NCBI RefSeq assembly: GCF_009712035.1
Contig: NZ_VILB01000008.1
Span: 40,932 to 104,931 of the forward strand
From: Anabaena sp. UHCC 0187
GTDB lineage: Bacteria > Cyanobacteriota > Cyanobacteriia > Cyanobacteriales > Nostocaceae
Direction: 5' to 3'
DNA length: 64,000 nt
In this document: in pieces, positions 55,686-64,000 of the stretch
Layout of the letters: every line of letters begins with the position of its first letter
How positions within the stretch are numbered: position 1 is the first letter of the stretch
The notes under the pieces: generated by a model
The model's input: only the letters and a program-made list of their open reading frames with translations
What the model was told of the DNA's origin: nothing
The model's database searches: none
Translations under genes and position numbers: made by a program

Positions 55686-56777
55686 ATGCTAAGAGCCGGA
55701 ATTGTCGGACTTCCCAACGTCGGAAAATCAACCCTATTTAACGCTGTGGTGGCTAACGCTAAAGCTGAAGCCGCTAACTTCCCATTTTGCACCATTGAAC
55801 CCAACGTTGGCATGGTCTCAGTCCCAGATGACCGGTTAAACGTTTTAGCAAACATTGCTACCTCAGTACAAACAATACCCGCGCGAGTGGAGTTTGTGGA
55901 TATTGCTGGTTTAGTCAAAGGTGCGAGTCAAGGAGAAGGACTGGGTAATCAATTTTTATCCCACATTCGGGAAGTTGATGCCATAGTTCATGTTGTCCGT
56001 TGTTTTGAAAATGATGATATCATCCACGTAGCCGGTTCTGTTGACCCAGCGCGAGATATTGAAATCATTAATTTAGAACTGGGTTTATCAGATTTATTCC
56101 AAATTGAAAAACGCATTGAGAGAACTCGTAAACTCGCACGCACCAGCAAAGATGCCCAGTTTGAAGTGGAAATTCTGGAAAAATTAGCCGCTGCTTTAAA
56201 TGAAGGTAAATCTGTCCGTCAAGTCAGTTTGAGTGCAGAAGAATTGGAAATTATAAAAGGCTTAGGATTACTCACCAATAAACCAATTATTTACGCGGCT
56301 AATGTTTCTGAAGAAGACTTAGCAACAGGTAATGATTTTGTCGAAAAAGTGCGAGAAGTTGCTGCGGTCGAAAATGCTCAAGTTGTCATAGTTTCCGCCC
56401 AAGTAGAAGCGGAATTAGTGGAATTACCAGAAGCAGATAAAGCTGATTTTCTCGAATCTTTAGGTGTAAAAGAAGGTGGTTTAAAATCCTTAATTCGGGC
56501 AACTTACACTCTCTTAGGTTTGCGGACTTATTTCACCTGTGGACCAAAAGAAACCCGCGCTTGGACAATAAATGCGGGAATGTCTGCACCCCAAGCCGCC
56601 GGAGTCATTCACTCTGATTTTGAACGGGGATTTATTCGCGCGGAAACTGTTGCTTATAACGATTTAGTAACACATGGTTCCATGAGTGCAGCCAAGGAAA
56701 AAGGCTTGGTCAGAAGTGAAGGGAAGGAGTATATTGTCCAAGAAGGTGATGTCCTATTATTCCGATTTAATGTGTAG
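55686..56777 (+). CDS. ychF: Ribosome-associated OBG-family GTPase/ATPase YchF
   Basis: A 363-residue cytosolic P-loop protein, full length. Motifs are the P-loop GLPNVGKSTLFNAVV, VDIAGLVKGASQGEGLGNQFL, and NKP in LTNKPIIYAAN. The C-terminal TGS domain includes LLGLRTYFTCGPKETRAWTI and ends GDVLLFRFNV. The family binds ATP and ribosomes and is involved in stress control. It is a single gene. Confidence 0.96.
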   Translation: MLRAGIVGLPNVGKSTLFNAVVANAKAEAANFPFCTIEPNVGMVSVPDDRLNVLANIATSVQTIPARVEFVDIAGLVKGASQGEGLGNQFLSHIREVDAIVHVVRCFENDDIIHVAGSVDPARDIEIINLELGLSDLFQIEKRIERTRKLARTSKDAQFEVEILEKLAAALNEGKSVRQVSLSAEELEIIKGLGLLTNKPIIYAANVSEEDLATGNDFVEKVREVAAVENAQVVIVSAQVEAELVELPEADKADFLESLGVKEGGLKSLIRATYTLLGLRTYFTCGPKETRAWTINAGMSAPQAAGVIHSDFERGFIRAETVAYNDLVTHGSMSAAKEKGLVRSEGKEYIVQEGDVLLFRFNV

Positions 56778-56789
56778 ATAATCTTTAAT

Positions 56790-56939
<150 letters not shown>

Positions 56940-56953
56940 CAACTAAATGATCA

Positions 56954-56980
56954 GGTGCGTTATATTATTGATAACGCACC
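56954..56980. terminator. Bidirectional terminator between ychF and tyrA
   Basis: A perfect 10-bp stem (GGTGCGTTAT / ATAACGCACC) with a 7-base loop, followed on the plus strand by AAATTTTTATT. It is just after the convergent tyrA stop, so it can serve both genes. Confidence 0.8.
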
Positions 56981-56986
56981 AAATTT

Positions 56987-57832
56987 TTATTCTACAAAAT
57001 GGGGACGCGCCTGTTGATTTAATTTAAACTTTTCTGCTAATAATTCCCACTTTTCCTGCTCAATTATATGAATAAATTCGTCTAAATTTTCACGATATTG
57101 ATGGAGGGAATGTAATAATGCTTGCCGATTATATTGCGCCATCATCACCCCTAATTCGGGATTTCCTCCCCCGACCCTACTCGTATCTCGAAACCCTGAA
57201 CTAGCAAAATTTTGGGCTAATTCAGCAATTTCTGGATCTGTTTCACTTAAACAAGCAGCTATCAAGGAGGCACTGACCATCACGGGTAAATGAGAAATCC
57301 AACTCACAGCCCGGTCATGTTGTTCTGGTTGACAATGATAAATAATAGAACCGAGCGATCGCACAATTTCCTCTACAATTGTTACAATATGATTAGGTGT
57401 TGTTTCTATTGGCGTTAATACATAAGGCCGATTAACGAACAAATTCTGCTGTGCTGCTTCTATACCCACATCTGTTTTTCCCGCCATCGGATGACCACCG
57501 ATAAAATTCTCCCATAAAGGAGAAATCGCCTCAACTACAGGTGTTTTTACCGAACCAACATCAGTAATAATAGTAGTCTTAGGCAAATGAGTTATCAACT
57601 CTTGAATTTGAGGCACTATTAGTCCTATCGGGGTGCAAATAAATACTACTTCGGCTGATGCCAACAAGCTCAAATCCAAGGACGCTTGATCAACAATGCC
57701 GAGGTCAATTGCTTTTTGACAAGTTGATTCACGACGACTCACACCTAAAATATAGTGTCCTTGCGAACGTAAATCGAAACTTAAACAACCGCCTATGAGT
57801 CCTAGTCCTAAAATACCTATTTTCATCGTCAT
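56987..57832 (-). CDS. tyrA: Prephenate/arogenate dehydrogenase
   Basis: A 281-residue NAD(P)-dependent enzyme of tyrosine synthesis. I chose ATG 57832 (MTMKIGILGLGLIGG) so that the Rossmann glycine motif GLGLIGG is at the N-terminus; an upstream ATG at 57901 adds 23 unlikely residues. Other motifs are VVFICTPIGLIVPQ, TDVGSVKTPVV, GGHPMAGKTDVG and ASSGFRDTSRVGGGN. Whether it prefers arogenate (common in cyanobacteria) or prephenate cannot be told. It lies between ychF and the divergent pentapeptide gene. Confidence 0.92.
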   Translation of the reverse strand: MTMKIGILGLGLIGGCLSFDLRSQGHYILGVSRRESTCQKAIDLGIVDQASLDLSLLASAEVVFICTPIGLIVPQIQELITHLPKTTIITDVGSVKTPVVEAISPLWENFIGGHPMAGKTDVGIEAAQQNLFVNRPYVLTPIETTPNHIVTIVEEIVRSLGSIIYHCQPEQHDRAVSWISHLPVMVSASLIAACLSETDPEIAELAQNFASSGFRDTSRVGGGNPELGVMMAQYNRQALLHSLHQYRENLDEFIHIIEQEKWELLAEKFKLNQQARPHFVE

Positions 57833-57916
57833 CTTGAAAAAAAATTTAATTTGTACTTGTTCTCTCGATACTTTACCAAGTCCAACTGTCAACGTTGGCA
57901 ATAGAAGGGTAGATTC

Positions 57917-59476
57917 ATGACTATAGAAGAAGAATTAATCGCCAAATATGCACAGGGAGTCTTAGACTTCAGTGGTCTTGACTTAGCAGAATCAAATTTC
58001 AGTGGGATTAATCTCAGTGGGATTAATCTCAGTAACGCTAATTTAAGTGTAGCCAATTTAAGTGGTACAAATCTCCATCAAGCTAACTTAACTGATGCCC
58101 AACTAAATGTAGCTCGACTCAGTGGTGCAAATCTTGTAGATGCTATTCTGAACGGCTGTAGTCTCAATGTTGCCAATTTGGTGCGAGCAGATTTGACTCG
58201 CGCCCAACTTTGCGGAGCTTCCCTAGTTCGTAGTGAGTTAGTTCGTGCAGATTTAAGTCGCGCTAATCTATCAGATGCCAATCTTAGTGGTGCTGATTTG
58301 CGGGAAGCCACATTACGACAAGTTAATTTCCGTCGCGCTAACCTCAGTGAAGCTAATTTGAGAGGATGTTTCCTCAGAGAAGCTAATTTGGAAATGGCAA
58401 ATCTACACGGTACAGAGCTAGGAGCTTGTGACCTCAGTGGGGCTAATTTACGCGATTGCGAACTCAGACAGGCCAACTTGTGTTTAGTTAATCTCACTGG
58501 TGCAGATTTACGAGGAGCTAATCTTCGTTGGGTAGATTTACGAGGAGCAAATCTTCGGTGGGTAGATTTCAGTGGGGCAAAATTGAGTGGTGCTAACTTA
58601 ACCGGAGCAGATTTGACAAATGCCAATTTAACCAATGCCAGTTTTGTTCATGCTAATTTAACTCAGGCCAAATTAATTAAAGTAGAATGGACTGGTGCAG
58701 ATTTATCTGGAGCTACATTAACTGGAGCTAAACTGCATGGTACACCTCGATTTGGCTTAAAAACAGAGGGGATTACTTGCGAATGGGTGGATCTTTCCTC
58801 TAATGGCGATCGCTCAATCATCCAAAATTTTACCTTAGAAGCAGCCAAAGAATTTTTTAATGCCACTCCACCCACCCTCCGCATTATTATTGATTCACCC
58901 CTAGATCACGAAGCTAACTTTGTTCTCGCTGGTACTTATTATCAAATCGTTCAAGAATACCCAGACATCATCCAACTCCCTAGCATAGAAATTAGCAACC
59001 GCAGGACTATTTTAAGCTTCCGCATAGATAACGACTTAGCTTTATTTCCTACAGCTTTTATGGCAATTCTGCCCTTTCAAGATGCCACCATTACCCAAAA
59101 AAATCTTTATACTATGGCAGATATGATGCGTGCCGAAGTTATACAGCAGCAGGATCTTAAGTCTATCAAAATTGTTAGACAATTAATTATTTTTTTAGCA
59201 GAAGCTATGAGAAAAACTAAGATAATTGAACAAACTAAAAAAACTTCAGAATCAACCCAAAAAGTCAAGTTTTTTCAAGCACCTACTCAGGTAATTTTAA
59301 CAAATTCTAAGGCTAAAAATCTGATAATTTATGACAATCCTCGCTTTGGCAAGACACTGCTCCATAATTTGAATACTAACCATAATGATGATATATCCAG
59401 CGAATCAGGATATTCTATCCCCGATTTAAACATAATTGTCGATTTTATCAAAGGATTTTACTACATTGGTCAGTAG
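57917..59476 (+). CDS. Pentapeptide-repeat protein with C-terminal extra domain
   Basis: A 519-residue protein. Residues about 15-270 are about 45 tandem pentapeptide repeats of the A(D/N)LxX type (for example ANLSGTNLHQANL), which form a right-handed quadrilateral helix. Residues 280-420 form another domain with LRIIIDSPLDHEANFVLAGTYYQ and LSFRIDNDLALFPTAF that I do not recognise. The C-terminal 100 residues are Lys/Thr/Asn-rich. No signal peptide is visible, so it is probably cytoplasmic. The function is unknown. Confidence 0.88.
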   Translation: MTIEEELIAKYAQGVLDFSGLDLAESNFSGINLSGINLSNANLSVANLSGTNLHQANLTDAQLNVARLSGANLVDAILNGCSLNVANLVRADLTRAQLCGASLVRSELVRADLSRANLSDANLSGADLREATLRQVNFRRANLSEANLRGCFLREANLEMANLHGTELGACDLSGANLRDCELRQANLCLVNLTGADLRGANLRWVDLRGANLRWVDFSGAKLSGANLTGADLTNANLTNASFVHANLTQAKLIKVEWTGADLSGATLTGAKLHGTPRFGLKTEGITCEWVDLSSNGDRSIIQNFTLEAAKEFFNATPPTLRIIIDSPLDHEANFVLAGTYYQIVQEYPDIIQLPSIEISNRRTILSFRIDNDLALFPTAFMAILPFQDATITQKNLYTMADMMRAEVIQQQDLKSIKIVRQLIIFLAEAMRKTKIIEQTKKTSESTQKVKFFQAPTQVILTNSKAKNLIIYDNPRFGKTLLHNLNTNHNDDISSESGYSIPDLNIIVDFIKGFYYIGQ

Positions 59477-59589
59477 TCAGTAGTCATTTGGTAGGAGGCA
59501 GAAGTAATTTTGAATTTATTTCTCCACCTATTCCTGACTATAAGTTGGGATACTAGATCATCATCTACCAAAATTACAGGAGAGAAAAA

Positions 59590-60171
59590 ATGTTTAATCG
59601 CATGATGGGCAAAACTCGCTATATTGTCTCTCGGTTGTTTTTGCATTTAAATGGAGAGGAAGTAGCACCAATATTAGGTATCCTCAATCGTAGCGCCAGA
59701 ACCGCAATTGATGCTGACGGTGATATAGAAGTTTTGGGAGAAGAATTGGTGCAAATCTGCCAAACTCTCCTGCAATATGATGAATATTGGTTCTCCGCTG
59801 CTAACGAAGGCGATGTCTTTTGGAAAGAAGGTGAGGCTGGAGATTTTGTTAACGAATTATTCACAGACTCCGCCCAAAGATATGGGGCTAATCTGGATTT
59901 TAGTTCCACCACCTCAAACCAGCCCTTATCACTCCCTGTCACCCGTAACGTGATTGTCATGATTACGGTAGCTGCTGAAGGGGAAGTTCCCGATTTAGAA
60001 ACTGACTTGGCTAACATCCCCGCCTTGAAAGAAGCCTTAAAAGCATTAATTAATCTACACTACAAACATAAACTCCGCGCTATCCAAGTCCATTTCTCAC
60101 CGGCTCAGTTAGGTGATGAACTTTCTAGTGATCAATTATTGGAGTATTACCCCGAATTGATCCCATTGTAA
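59590..60171 (+). CDS. DUF1517-like soluble protein
   Basis: A 193-residue protein without signal peptide or membrane segment. ATG 59590 has the ribosome site AGGAGA. The C-terminal half (VIVMITVAAEGEVPDLETDL, LRAIQVHFSPAQLGDELSSDQ, LLEYYPELIPL) aligns by eye with the DUF1517 end of the 14510 protein (LLAIEVLWTPQAEGDTLTSDD, LFAEYPDLKLV). It lies just upstream of a Gly/Ser/Arg-rich lipoprotein gene, which resembles the missing N-terminal part of a DUF1517 protein. Confidence 0.7.
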   Translation: MFNRMMGKTRYIVSRLFLHLNGEEVAPILGILNRSARTAIDADGDIEVLGEELVQICQTLLQYDEYWFSAANEGDVFWKEGEAGDFVNELFTDSAQRYGANLDFSSTTSNQPLSLPVTRNVIVMITVAAEGEVPDLETDLANIPALKEALKALINLHYKHKLRAIQVHFSPAQLGDELSSDQLLEYYPELIPL

Positions 60172-60208
60172 ATTATTCGTTAGTCTGTAATTAGTACCCG
60201 CACAAAAC

Positions 60209-61084
60209 ATGAACACAATGATGATGACCATACTGCGTAAACTTACAGTTGTTTGTTTAGCCTTGACGTTGTGCTTAACCACTGTCGCTTGCGGGGGAGG
60301 AAACCAAGCTAATTCTTCAAACCAGGGTGTTAGCCAAACAGCTACTCCCACCAAATTAAATGATGGGACGTATGAAGTACAACAGGGTACATACAACGAT
60401 GCTAATGGTGAATATACTCTGTTTTTACTCAACAACACACCTCCACGCTTTGCTACAGAAAAGCTACAAATGGCAAGGTTAACTGATGAGGAAATCAAAG
60501 CAGGTAAGAAAACTTACCTCAAAGTAGAAAATGGTCAACCAGCCTTATACCTGACAGAAGACTTTAAACTTGAGTACGTCCATAACGTCACTGAGACAAA
60601 AACCAATCCCCAAACTGGACAAAAGGAAACCGTTATTGTTCGTCAAGAATCTAACTTCTGGACACCTTTTGCTGGGTCTTTGGCTGGTAACATCGCTGGT
60701 CAAGCCATTGGTAGTATGTTGTTTAGACCTCAATATTATGTTCCCCCCGTTTATCAGTCAGGTGGGATCATGAATGGTTATGGTGGTTATGGTTCTAGCT
60801 ATGATTCAGCAGTTTCCAATTACCGTTCTCGCTACAATGAACCACCCGCAGCCGTGAAAAATCGCACCACTTTCCGCACCACAGGAAATATCAGAAACTC
60901 CTCTTCAGGAAACGCCACCCGTACCAACACAACTGGACGAGCTTCCGGTTCTGGTTTTGGTGGTAGTACCCTCAGACCTTCTGGTAACTCTAGCGCCCCC
61001 CGCCGCAATTCTGGTAGTAGTTTTGGTAGTGGTGGCCGTTCTTCTAGCCGTCGTTCTTCCGGTTTCGGTAGCCGAAGAAGATAA
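60209..61084 (+). CDS. Exported lipoprotein with Gly/Ser/Arg-rich tail
   Basis: A 291-residue protein. A signal peptide with a lipobox-like TTVACGGG (Cys at about residue 28) is visible. Residues 50-160 look globular (DGTYEVQQGTYNDANGEYTL, RLTDEEIKAGKKTYLKVENG), followed by a hydrophobic Gly-rich segment (PFAGSLAGNIAGQAIGSML) and a C-terminal 100-residue Gly/Ser/Arg-rich tail ending GFGSRRR. The tail is strongly basic and could bind polyanions. It is 37 bases after the DUF1517-like gene, so probably an operon. Anchoring site and function are unknown. Confidence 0.75.
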   Translation: MNTMMMTILRKLTVVCLALTLCLTTVACGGGNQANSSNQGVSQTATPTKLNDGTYEVQQGTYNDANGEYTLFLLNNTPPRFATEKLQMARLTDEEIKAGKKTYLKVENGQPALYLTEDFKLEYVHNVTETKTNPQTGQKETVIVRQESNFWTPFAGSLAGNIAGQAIGSMLFRPQYYVPPVYQSGGIMNGYGGYGSSYDSAVSNYRSRYNEPPAAVKNRTTFRTTGNIRNSSSGNATRTNTTGRASGSGFGGSTLRPSGNSSAPRRNSGSSFGSGGRSSSRRSSGFGSRRR

Positions 61085-61092
61085 TTAAATTA

Positions 61093-61142
61093 TTTCCGTT
61101 TGTTCCCCTTAGCATTTCGCTAGACTCCAGAACAAACGGAAA
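61093..61142 (+). terminator. Long hairpin after the lipoprotein gene
   Basis: A perfect 13-bp stem (TTTCCGTTTGTTC / GAACAAACGGAAA) encloses a small inner stem TAGC/GCTA. It begins nine bases after the stop. A possible terminator. Confidence 0.65.
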
Positions 61143-61194
61143 CTCATTCAAAAAAAGATTTTTTAATTTTTCCGTTTAAAGAGATCGAGAGGGG

Positions 61195-61223
61195 TTGACA
61201 TTTGATTTTAAATTTGTTATCAT
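61195..61223 (+). promoter_or_regulatory. Good sigma-70-like promoter with no gene downstream
   Basis: TTGACA at 61195-61200, 17 bases of spacer, then TATCAT at 61218-61223. It points toward the 3' end of the convergent DAHP synthase gene, with only a hairpin between. Confidence 0.5.
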
Positions 61224-61272
61224 AAAATTGACAAGGAAGAACTATCTTGCGATAAAAAATAAGTCCGCGTAG

Positions 61273-61300
61273 GTTGGGTTAAGCGACAGCGCAACCCAAC
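61273..61300. repeat. GTTGGGTT/AACCCAAC hairpin repeat
   Basis: An 8-bp inverted repeat with a 12-base loop, a common cyanobacterial dispersed repeat type. It could end transcripts from either side. Confidence 0.6.
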
Positions 61301-61316
61301 ATCCTATCAATCTATC

Positions 61317-62363
61317 TTATTGTGGCCAGCGTCCCATGACTTTACCAATCACCGCCAATTCTGACATTAATTTATCAAAAAGGTCTGGGGTTAAAGATTG
61401 GGGTCCATCAGATAAAGCTTTGGCTGGGTGAGGATGAACTTCAATCATCAGCGAATCTGTACCCGCAGCGATGGCCGCCATAGCCATAGACGGGACAAAC
61501 TCAGACCAACCCACACCATGACTAGGATCAATCATGATTGGTAGGTGCGTCAGTTTCCGCAACACCGGCACAACGGATAAATCTAGAGTATTGCGAGTAT
61601 ATTGACGGTCAAAAGTTCTAATTCCCCGTTCACACAAAATCACATTGGGATTACCCGCAGCTAAAATATACTCCGCCGCCATTAACCAGTCTTCAATAGT
61701 CGCCGCCATACCCCGTTTTAACAGCACTGGTTTCGGTTGCGCTCCCACCTTCTTCAGCATGGCAAAGTTTTGCATATTTCTCGCCCCCACCTGAATCACA
61801 TCGGCAACTTCGCCAATTTTCTCCAAGTCTTCCGTATCCATTACTTCCGTAATAATCCCCAGCCCGCTGACTTTTCGCGCTGTAGCTAACAATTCCAACG
61901 CACTTTCACCATGACCTTGAAAAGCATAAGGTGAAGTTCGGGGTTTATATGCCCCACCGCGTAAAAACTTAGCTCCCGCAGCTTTTACCCGCAGTGCTGT
62001 TTCCACAATCATTTCTTCATTTTCCACAGAACAGGGTCCAGCGACAACTACCAAAGGATGATGTTCACTAAACACCACATTTCCTTGAGGAGTATTCACC
62101 ACCACCTCAGAAGCTTCTCCATGACGGAATTGGCGACTGGCTCGTTTATAGGGTACTTCCACTCGTAATACTTGCTCAATCCATGGGTTTAATTCTTGAA
62201 TTCGTGGGGGATCTAAATCCGCTGTTTCCCCAACTAAAGCAATGACTACCTTATGTTGACCAATAATCTTTTCTGGTGTTAGTCCCCAGCTAGTTAATTC
62301 TTGAGTAATCTGGTTTATCTCTTCCTGTGGGGAACCAACCTTCATGACGATAATCATCTGCAA
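61317..62363 (-). CDS. aroF: 3-deoxy-7-phosphoheptulonate (DAHP) synthase, class I-beta
   Basis: A 348-residue enzyme. Residues 1-75 are a ferredoxin-like regulatory domain (MIVMKVGSPQEEINQITQEL). Residues 90-345 are the catalytic barrel, with VVVAGPCSVENEEMIVETA, FLRGGAYKPRTSPYAFQG, IQVGARNMQNFAMLKKVG, LKRGMAATIEDWLMAAEYI and IDPSHGVG. This I-beta form is distinct from the I-alpha enzyme at 20507. The first step of aromatic synthesis is therefore encoded twice in the window. Confidence 0.95.
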   Translation of the reverse strand: MQMIIVMKVGSPQEEINQITQELTSWGLTPEKIIGQHKVVIALVGETADLDPPRIQELNPWIEQVLRVEVPYKRASRQFRHGEASEVVVNTPQGNVVFSEHHPLVVVAGPCSVENEEMIVETALRVKAAGAKFLRGGAYKPRTSPYAFQGHGESALELLATARKVSGLGIITEVMDTEDLEKIGEVADVIQVGARNMQNFAMLKKVGAQPKPVLLKRGMAATIEDWLMAAEYILAAGNPNVILCERGIRTFDRQYTRNTLDLSVVPVLRKLTHLPIMIDPSHGVGWSEFVPSMAMAAIAAGTDSLMIEVHPHPAKALSDGPQSLTPDLFDKLMSELAVIGKVMGRWPQ

Positions 62364-62538
62364 GTTCCTTTTTAAGTAAATTTTTTATTAACTAACTATT
62401 AGATTAACAACGAAAACATATAAATAAAAATGTAGCGTTAGGTACTTTTTCCTAAATAGACAGTGATTTGTGCTGAATTTTACTAGAAAAGTTCAAACAA
62501 TTCCCTAGTTTGTTGTTTGAATCAGTAGAAGAACCAGT

Positions 62539-62820
62539 TTATCCTAATAACCGTTTTAATCTTTTGTACACATCATCATCATTGCGCTTACCAACTAAAA
62601 TTACTTCCACTAAATCTTGATCTGGAAAGTATTTATAAACAATTCGATATTCACCACTATCTACTCGATAAAAACCCTGATAACCAGATAGTTGTTCACT
62701 ATCATTTGGTAAAGGTTCAACATTCAAAGCCAAAACCTTTTTTGCTATTTGTGCTGCTATTTTAGGTTGTAAACCATTGAGGAAATCCAGAACAGTTGCT
62801 AAACCATCAAGCCGCGCCAT
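62539..62820 (-). CDS. RelE/ParE-family toxin
   Basis: A 93-residue protein with the RelE/ParE pattern: LDFLNGLQPKIAAQIAKKV, LSGYQGFYRVDSGEYRIVYKY and VEVILVGKRNDDDVYKRLKRLLG. RelE toxins cut mRNA on the ribosome, and ParE toxins block gyrase; the His/Lys/Arg pattern does not decide which. It overlaps the antitoxin gene by 14 bases, in the usual antitoxin-first order. Confidence 0.85.
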   Translation of the reverse strand: MARLDGLATVLDFLNGLQPKIAAQIAKKVLALNVEPLPNDSEQLSGYQGFYRVDSGEYRIVYKYFPDQDLVEVILVGKRNDDDVYKRLKRLLG

Positions 62821-63076
62821 TAGCTAAATGCTCCAATGCAGATGTAAAAGCCTCTGGACCCACCATTTTTGATTGACTCAAAGCAGTTTCAGCATTTTGA
62901 ACTAACTGCATATCTTCTAATTCTTGCAATCTATTAATTAATTTTTGGTAGCTATCTGCGGAAATAATGACATGACTAGGACGTGATTGTTTAGTTAGTA
63001 ATACTGGTTCAATAGCAGCTTTGTCAAAAACCTCACCATGTTTATTTCGCGCATCTGTAAGAGTATAGGTTTGCAT
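62807..63076 (-). CDS. Phd/YefM-family antitoxin
   Basis: An 89-residue protein starting MQTYTLTDARNKHGEVFDKA, with VLLTKQSRPSHVIISADSYQKLINRLQ. This is the Phd/YefM fold: it would bind its own promoter and neutralise the toxin with its C-terminal tail. Upstream at 63077 the region is gene-free and probably contains the autoregulated promoter. Confidence 0.85.
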   Translation of the reverse strand: MQTYTLTDARNKHGEVFDKAAIEPVLLTKQSRPSHVIISADSYQKLINRLQELEDMQLVQNAETALSQSKMVGPEAFTSALEHLANGAA

Positions 63077-63428
63077 AGAATGACTATTTTAGACATTTTG
63101 ACTATATTTTAGCATAATAGCATAAATATTTTAGATAGATGTGTAAGTTTTTAGCAGTGCTAAACCCCTACCTTTAAAATCAAATTGATCTTAATCCTGT
63201 TCATCCTTTAATCCTGGACATCCTGATTCTGACAATGTGTCTAACTAGCAACTTACGTTATTAGTTTAATACAATACAATAAAACTGCAAAGTAAAATTT
63301 TAATTCTGTAATATAATGCAGTAAGATTGTAAATTAATCTAATTTAACTGTTAAATAAAAATTTATCTTTGTAATGCAATACAATAAAACTGCATATTGA
63401 TACTTTATTAAAGTTGAGTAAGCTGTTG
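63077..63428. other. Intergenic region with a direct repeat
   Basis: The 18-base sequence CAATACAATAAAACTGCA occurs at 63272-63289 and again at 63377-63394. Near 63205 a stretch resembles 11665 (ATCCTTTAATC and GGACATCCTGATTCTGAC), and near 63155 one resembles the hairpin at 44500. No ORF of note is seen. Confidence 0.6.
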
Positions 63429-64000
63429 TTAATGTCGGAACAAACGCCAGGAAAAAATAATAATACGTTTGATTAGTAGTCGTACACGATGCAATAGTAA
63501 GGTTAACACAACTGATAGGTTATTCAACAAACGTATATAAAAGGGACGAGGTATGATTTGCTGTTGTAAACTTTGCAAGTTGTTCCGAAAGATTCTTGTA
63601 GTATGGTGATTAGTTCCTAGCACTCGTTCAGACATAGCTAAAGCATCAATGTAGAGAGGTTCTGCTTCACTGTATCTTCCTTGTTTATGGTAAAAACCTG
63701 CTAAATTGTTCAAGCTAGTAGCAACATCAGGATGGTTGCCTATAAATAGCCGCTTTCTCATCTCTAAAGCATCAAGGTAGAGAGATTCAGCTTCACTGTA
63801 TCTTCCTTGGTTATGGTAAAGATTTGCTAAACTGTTTAAGCTATTAGCAACATCACGATGGTCGCTTGTAAATAGCCGCTTTCTTATTTCTAAAGCATCA
63901 AGGCAGAGAGGTTTCGCTTCACTATATTTTCCTTGGTTATTATAAAGAAGTGCTAAATTGTTCAAACTAGTAGCAACATAGCTGTTATCGCCTGTAAATA
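63429..64000 (-). CDS. Tetratricopeptide-repeat protein (N-terminus beyond window)
   Basis: At least 190 residues; the frame stays open to base 64000 (reading FTGDNSYVATSLNNLALLYN upstream of the first start-like codon), so the N-terminal part is missing. At least three 42-residue TPR units of the kinesin-light-chain type are visible, each with SLNNLAxLYxxQGRYSEAExLYLDALEMRKRLF. The C-terminal 60 residues are basic and hydrophobic (PFYIRLLNNLSVVLTLLLHRV), perhaps membrane-associated. TPR proteins scaffold other proteins; the partner is unknown. Confidence 0.85.
   Translation of the reverse strand, partial: FTGDNSYVATSLNNLALLYNNQGKYSEAKPLCLDALEIRKRLFTSDHRDVANSLNSLANLYHNQGRYSEAESLYLDALEMRKRLFIGNHPDVATSLNNLAGFYHKQGRYSEAEPLYIDALAMSERVLGTNHHTTRIFRNNLQSLQQQIIPRPFYIRLLNNLSVVLTLLLHRVRLLIKRIIIFSWRLFRH

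Noticed and set aside
58078..58635. 185-codon open frame antisense to the pentapeptide gene
   Set aside because: It mirrors the regular codon pattern of the pentapeptide repeats; the product is a Lys/Arg/Ser-rich repeat without ribosome site.

Overview
The window is from the chromosome of a cyanobacterium, most likely a filamentous member of the Nostocales. The evidence is the scattered HIP1 octamer GCGATCGC, low G+C intergenic DNA full of short tandem heptamer repeats (STRRs), and gene families that are mainly cyanobacterial: tocopherol cyclase, the long ThiE with an extra N-terminal domain, DUF1517, DUF1823, DUF2996, DUF11 and SLH surface proteins, and a cyanobacterial-type Mrp antiporter operon. 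No phage, transposase, CRISPR array or rRNA was seen. One tRNA, tRNA-Arg(CCU), is present.

Layout. 1-5.1 kb: a hopanoid/squalene pair (HpnJ, cut by the window edge, and a squalene/phytoene synthase-like protein), a NYN-domain protein, a small membrane protein, QueD and a fatty-acid-hydroxylase-like enzyme. 5.2-9.8 kb: two DUF1565 beta-helix surface proteins, one ending in SLH modules and one in a SPOR domain. 10-13.2 kb: thiE, an orphan HicB-like gene, thiS and a glycosyltransferase. 13.2-14.5 kb: a gene-poor gap. 14.5-25.6 kb: housekeeping and conserved genes (DUF1517, panB, a propeller protein, an M50 peptidase, tocopherol cyclase, tRNA-Arg, a DAHP synthase, a dienelactone hydrolase, an M3 oligopeptidase). 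26-27.6 kb: an ATP-grasp enzyme and a small unknown gene preceded by a perfect CIRCE operator.

27.9-42 kb: the most striking block. Six minus-strand genes encode exported proteins: DUF11 proteins, an SdrD-like linker protein, a 1285-residue predicted outer-membrane barrel, a beta-helix protein with an OmpA peptidoglycan-binding end, and a lamin-tail/DUF11 protein. Two of the junctions are ATGA overlaps. It looks like a dedicated cell-surface assembly. 43-47.7 kb: thrC with a MoaD/ThiS-like carrier gene, a frameshifted small gene, DUF2996, a tRNA-dihydrouridine synthase and DUF2059. 47.8-51.7 kb: a seven-gene Mrp operon with a reduced set of large subunits. 51.8-57.8 kb: a PLP decarboxylase, a DUF262-HEPN pair resembling a defence or toxin module, ychF and tyrA. 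57.9-64 kb: a pentapeptide-repeat protein, a second DUF1517 protein with a lipoprotein, a second class of DAHP synthase, a RelE/Phd-type toxin-antitoxin pair, and a TPR protein cut by the window edge.

Three aromatic amino-acid genes (two unrelated-looking DAHP synthases and tyrA) lie in the same window but not in one operon. Function calls rest on recognition of families and motifs by eye. No database search was run.
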